From the NCBI GenBank assembly GCA_003508835.1, contig PUFA01000022.1, forward strand, positions 2,232,001 to 2,296,000: a stretch of 64,000 nucleotides of DNA, in the 5' to 3' direction. This stretch comes from Eonycteris spelaea. Taxonomy: Eukaryota; Chordata; Mammalia; Chiroptera; Pteropodidae. The position numbers and the translations under genes were made by a program. The notes beneath the pieces are model-generated. The model was not told the origin of the DNA. It ran no database searches and saw only the letters and a list, made by a program, of their open reading frames with translations. Of the stretch, positions 60,060-64,000 are shown one piece after another (within the stretch, counting starts at the first letter, position 1; each line of letters begins with the position of its first letter).

Positions 60060-61435
60060 TCTGACTATAATTTTAATGATATTTATAATGTGTTATAAAA
60101 GCTTATTAACCAGAGAGCATTGTTCAGAAATTGTGTATAATTAAACTATTTTAAAATTTTGACCATTATTATATAGTAATAAAGTAAAAGGATGTTATCT
60201 TTAATATGTAGAAACGATTTGTATTGTAAATTAAAACCAGTTTAGATTCAGGTATTATTATATTAATTGTCACTGTCTTTTACTCACTTTTTTTACTGGA
60301 TCACAGAAAATTACAGTAGTTTGACCAATACAGGTTTAAGGCAATGTCTTAATCAAAAGCTGCTCACTTTCACTTATGGGACTGGGGGGTGGGGAATCTT
60401 TGTTCAAAAACAGATGAATGACCTCATTTAAACTCTCACCAAATGGTTTGGGCTCTGTATTTCTTCATTAGATCCAGATGTTACAGTTATTAACTGCCTG
60501 TAGCCATTTACACTAATAATCCATGAATTGACATTTTTGCTAATAATATAGCAAGCTAAGGTTTTTCTTTGTCTCTTTTACTTAAAATGGTGGGAGAGGT
60601 GGAGAATGATGGCAATTCTCACTCCCCATAGTAGCCTGTTTCTAAACTCCTCTTCTCGAATGATAGAATCCATTAGAAATAAATGGGCAACATGTCGTTC
60701 TTTTAAAACTCCATTGATTTTAAATAAAGAATAAATTACTTATTTTATTTATGCATGCAATCGATCAACATGAGAGCAAATGACCAATAATTTATTCTCA
60801 GTCACAAGACTACACGAAGCTTACATTATAATAGAGAACATTACTCATAAATTATATTCATATATATTTCCATACATCTGTTTGTAAGAGGAATATATAT
60901 GTGCTATGATTTCTTACAGAAGACTAAAGGTACTATACTGCCCATGTTTGTATTGCTATTTATATGATGGAAACAGTACTTGTTTATCAAAATCAGGAGT
61001 GTTTCATTTTTAATGCACACCTCTTACAAATGACAGCTACCTGTGATCTCTACCATAATCCTTCCAAATCAAAACCTATAATTTTTCTGAGACCTGCTGT
61101 TTCTGTGGAGACACATTTGCTATATTTTGTCTTAGTCTTAGTAGTTATGTTTCTCTCCATTTTTGTTACATTTTAATTACTTTTTGGCTTTTGGGGGGGG
61201 TAGGGGAATGCTGTTCCCCATCCATTTCTTTTTCATTCTAGTCAGAATGGCACCAGTAATTAAGAGGCCGTCAGAGATCTTTTGCCTTAATTAAATCTGA
61301 TGTTTATTTCCAGTTGGCGTCACCTTTCTTTAGAAAATCCATGTTTACCTCAATTATCTACAGTATAATACAAAATACTATTATGTTTGATAGAGATATT
61401 TGACATGTATATCTAGTTAGTATCACACAAGTTAT
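60060..61435. other. AT-rich unique DNA, nothing recognised
   Basis: No gene or repeat is recognised. A G8 run lies at about 61193-61200. Confidence 0.4.
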
Positions 61436-61439
61436 ACAC

Positions 61440-61461
61440 CAAAAAAAAAAAAAAAAAAAAA
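61440..61461 (+). repeat. Poly(A) run
   Basis: About 21 A residues, then 'caaaaaaca'. There is no recognisable retroelement directly upstream, although an unidentified old insertion is possible. Confidence 0.9.
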
Positions 61462-62004
61462 CAAAAAACAGGAAGTCTGAATTATTCAGAAAGTTAAAAA
61501 GTACCATAGGGAAAAGTATTAACATACTACTGAGTAGCAATAATGCATTAGATAGACAGATTTTGTTAATAAGTTAATGAACTCAGTTTTTTATCTGTTC
61601 TTCAAAATGAATGGGTACAGCTTTCGTAAAAGAAAAAGTAAAAGATTTAGTATTATCTTCGAAAAGGTTCTAATCTTGTTACTTAAAAAATCATTAACCA
61701 TTTAGGAGAATAACTGAAAAAGTACAAGGTAGCAAGTTCTCTCAGATGCGTAACTGAGATTACCATATAATAAGGTCAAAGAAGATTCTACAAATTTTAA
61801 ATCTTGACTTAATATTTGGGGAATCTAAATCAAAATGTTCAAAGAGGGCAAATTATCTTTAAAAAGCATACAAAACATATTGCATGAGGAGTATCAATCC
61901 ATACATTCTCTAAAATTTTACTCATTGTATTGCCTGGAAACAATTGAAGAAAAAAAGAATGGTGCGGATGAAAATAATTGTTAAAAAAATAAAAATGACT
62001 CTTC

Positions 62005-62165
62005 CCGACACATTTTATGAGGTAGGCATTATTTATCTTCCCGCTTTACAGATGAGGAAACTGAGTGATAAAAAACCTGAGTAACTTGACATAAATATCC
62101 AGATAATTCGACCCTAGAAATGACGACTCCGGGGTGCATGCTCTTATCACTACGCCCCACATTCC
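62005..62165 (-). repeat. MIR SINE
   Basis: Antisense MIR with clear blocks: 'ttttatgaggtaggcattatttatcttcccgctttacagatgaggaaactgag', 'cctgagtaacttgacataaat' and 'ccggggtgcatgctcttatcactacgccccac'. Confidence 0.85.
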
Positions 62166-62169
62166 ACAG

Positions 62170-64000
62170 CCCTGGCTACGCCTTCCAAACGCTGGCAGAG
62201 TATTTTCAAATGGTTGAGATAAAATGGCAAGTTTCTTGTTAGGATACAAAATGAGTGAGTGACAGTATCCCAATTTCCATCTCTTTCTCTTTCATTTTTT
62301 CCATGTTCATTTTCTCGACAGCAACGTTTATCAGCCTCAGTTATGTACTAAGACTATCATCTTACTTACCCAGAAACCCCTCACCCCTGTGAATGGTGCC
62401 CAAAAGAAAAAATGATCTACCATTTTCTGCTTTTTGTGTCACTAGCTCCTAAGTCAAGCACAAAGTCAGCACATCTGATCAGTAGACATAGGCAACAGGT
62501 CCATTTTTGGGCTGCAAGGGAGGCTGGGAAAATGAGTGTCTGGCATTCTTGACATTTTAATAGTAAGAGGCAATTTGTACTTCCCACCAACATTCAAAGG
62601 TTGAGGTCCTGATACTGCCTGATCGAAAAGATATCAATTGTTAAATATAGTGGCCATTATTATTTTGGAAATTCATGCAACAAATTCTGTCACCCTTCAA
62701 GTTACATAATTCTCTAAAACCAAACGCAAAGTTTTAGAAACAACAGAAATTTTAATCACGTTACTAGTCCTAGTTAGAGCTGCATCATCCCCATGAAAGT
62801 GCACAGCTCCAAGTCACTCTGTCAGAGCCGGTGGTCCCAGCCACATTTCCTCTCAGCGACTCCGTCATCTAAAAGATCTAAAGGAACTTTCAGAGGGAAT
62901 TGGGTTGGATTCACTCCATCCTCGCCCTTACACATACTGAAACTTTAATTATCTGACCATTAAGTTGACTGCCGCAGTTTGATTAATATACAGGTTCCTA
63001 CTTTGCCAAAAGGCAGAAATATTAGAGCCCACCACAGATTCTATTGTGAGTTTAGTCAGAAAGGCCAGGCTTTTAAAAACCACAGAGAATTCGGATGGAT
63101 TTTTGCCAGGGCGCAGTCCCAGAAGAGCAGATTTCAGGCAGCTTGGGAATTGTCAGCAGTTCCTAACCAAGTCTAGACTAAACTGATGCCATAAAAAACT
63201 CTGATCTCTGTTCCGTAAGCATCTTTAAGGACATAGCTGTTTTATTGGTTTGTAATTTCCTTTCTTTAGATTGACTACTGAGAGATGTGTGGCACCTCAT
63301 TTTAATTCCCCTCATTTTTCTTTCAAACCTGAGAGTTTATTTTCTCTTTAGAATGAGGAAAATTCAATTATTACTCATAGAGTTTTATAAATCAATAACA
63401 AACCCCTTGAATCCAATTATTTCTCACTTCTTCAGTATTTGTCTTTCATGTTCAACGCCTCGTCGTTCTATATTAAGTCACCCTAAAATTATAATCAGAG
63501 AGGTGTTGTAGCCACTCTCTTACCTCACTGGTAGGGGATATGAGATGCATTTGGCACAAGTACATACGGGCTTTTAGAGTTGCCATTTAAGTAGTCAAAG
63601 GTGAATGTTGGCTTTTCCATCTGATTTCTGGCCAGACTGCATTCTCAAATCTAGATGAAAAGTTCTTGTTCTTCTTCAAATATGTCAAGGTTTCCTATCT
63701 TTATGCATTTGCTCACCATTTCCTTTACCTGCCATTCCCATCACCTCTCGACCTGTGCTGCCCACTATTCAAAGCCAGTTTAAACCTTTCCTGCTCTAGA
63801 ATACTTCTGGTCCTCTCAACCTCTTGTAAGTCATCATAATACTTCACTGACTTACTATATTCTGCTTTGAATTGGAGCTGTTTTGAGCTTGTTACAGCTT
63901 CGTTGCCAATCTGTAGGTTACCTAGGCCTGACATTTTGGGTTTATCTGAGCAGCGTACATCAATTGAACCACGTGTTCAAAAGATATTTGTTGAACTGAT
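62170..64000. other. Unique DNA, nothing recognised
   Basis: No gene or confident repeat is seen to the right edge. The last 40 bases ('tcaattgaac...tgttgaactga') hint at an L2/MIR tail running off the window, which is too short to call. Confidence 0.4.

Noticed and set aside
1..64000. CRISPR array, bacterial operon, tRNA or snRNA genes
   Set aside because: No regularly spaced direct repeats were seen. The repeat content is mammalian, and no intact tRNA A/B boxes or U6/5S/7SK-like sequence was found by eye.

Overview
This 64 kb window looks like a placental-mammal gene desert. The case rests on repeats of recognisable mammalian type: MIR and L2 remnants, MLT1 (ERVL-MaLR) LTRs, old L1 fragments on both strands, and MER5-like hAT-Charlie fragments. 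I see no primate Alu, rodent B1/B2, ruminant Bov-tA, carnivore CAN-SINE or horse ERE core. One RTE/BovB-like LINE tail (about 19.96-20.29 kb) argues against a primate or rodent source. The species cannot be fixed from the sequence alone.

No host protein-coding gene can be supported. No open frame has recognisable cellular domain structure together with plausible exon signals. The longest open frame (208 codons from 40564) belongs to a decayed endogenous retrovirus. Other long frames come from AT-rich, purine-rich or repeat sequence. No tRNA, rRNA, snRNA or CRISPR was found.

Layout. 0-12 kb: AT-rich unique DNA with MIR and L2 fragments, an MLT1 LTR at 5.0-5.4 kb, a perfect 22-bp palindrome at 6.54 kb and two hairpins at 10.3-10.45 kb. 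13.9-24.9 kb: L1 3' and 5' fragments, two DNA-transposon-like fragments, the RTE tail and L2. 25.9-26.1 kb: a long purine tract. 29.2-30.8 kb: two MLT1 LTR remnants in opposite orientation. 31-40 kb: mostly unique AT-rich DNA with a MER5-like fragment and an antisense L1. 40.1-43.7 kb: a GC-rich island made of an endogenous retroviral pro-pol remnant and a hAT-like terminus. 44.5-47.0 kb: a pair of about 285-bp inverted repeats around a 1.85 kb spacer, with coding-like character and no family I recognise. 47.0-55.5 kb: antisense L1 ORF2, a pyrimidine-rich L2-like stretch, microsatellites and sense L1 ORF2 pieces. 55.5-64 kb: mostly unique DNA, with a possible conserved noncoding block at 59.4-59.9 kb followed by an array of homeodomain-type AATTAA/TC sites.

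Nothing here forms an operon or pathway. If the window has host function, it is most likely regulatory. The items most worth checking are the inverted-repeat pair, the 59.4-60.1 kb block and the several perfect hairpins in non-repeat DNA. Repeat identities come from reading and remembered family patterns. Boundaries are approximate, usually within a few tens of bases.
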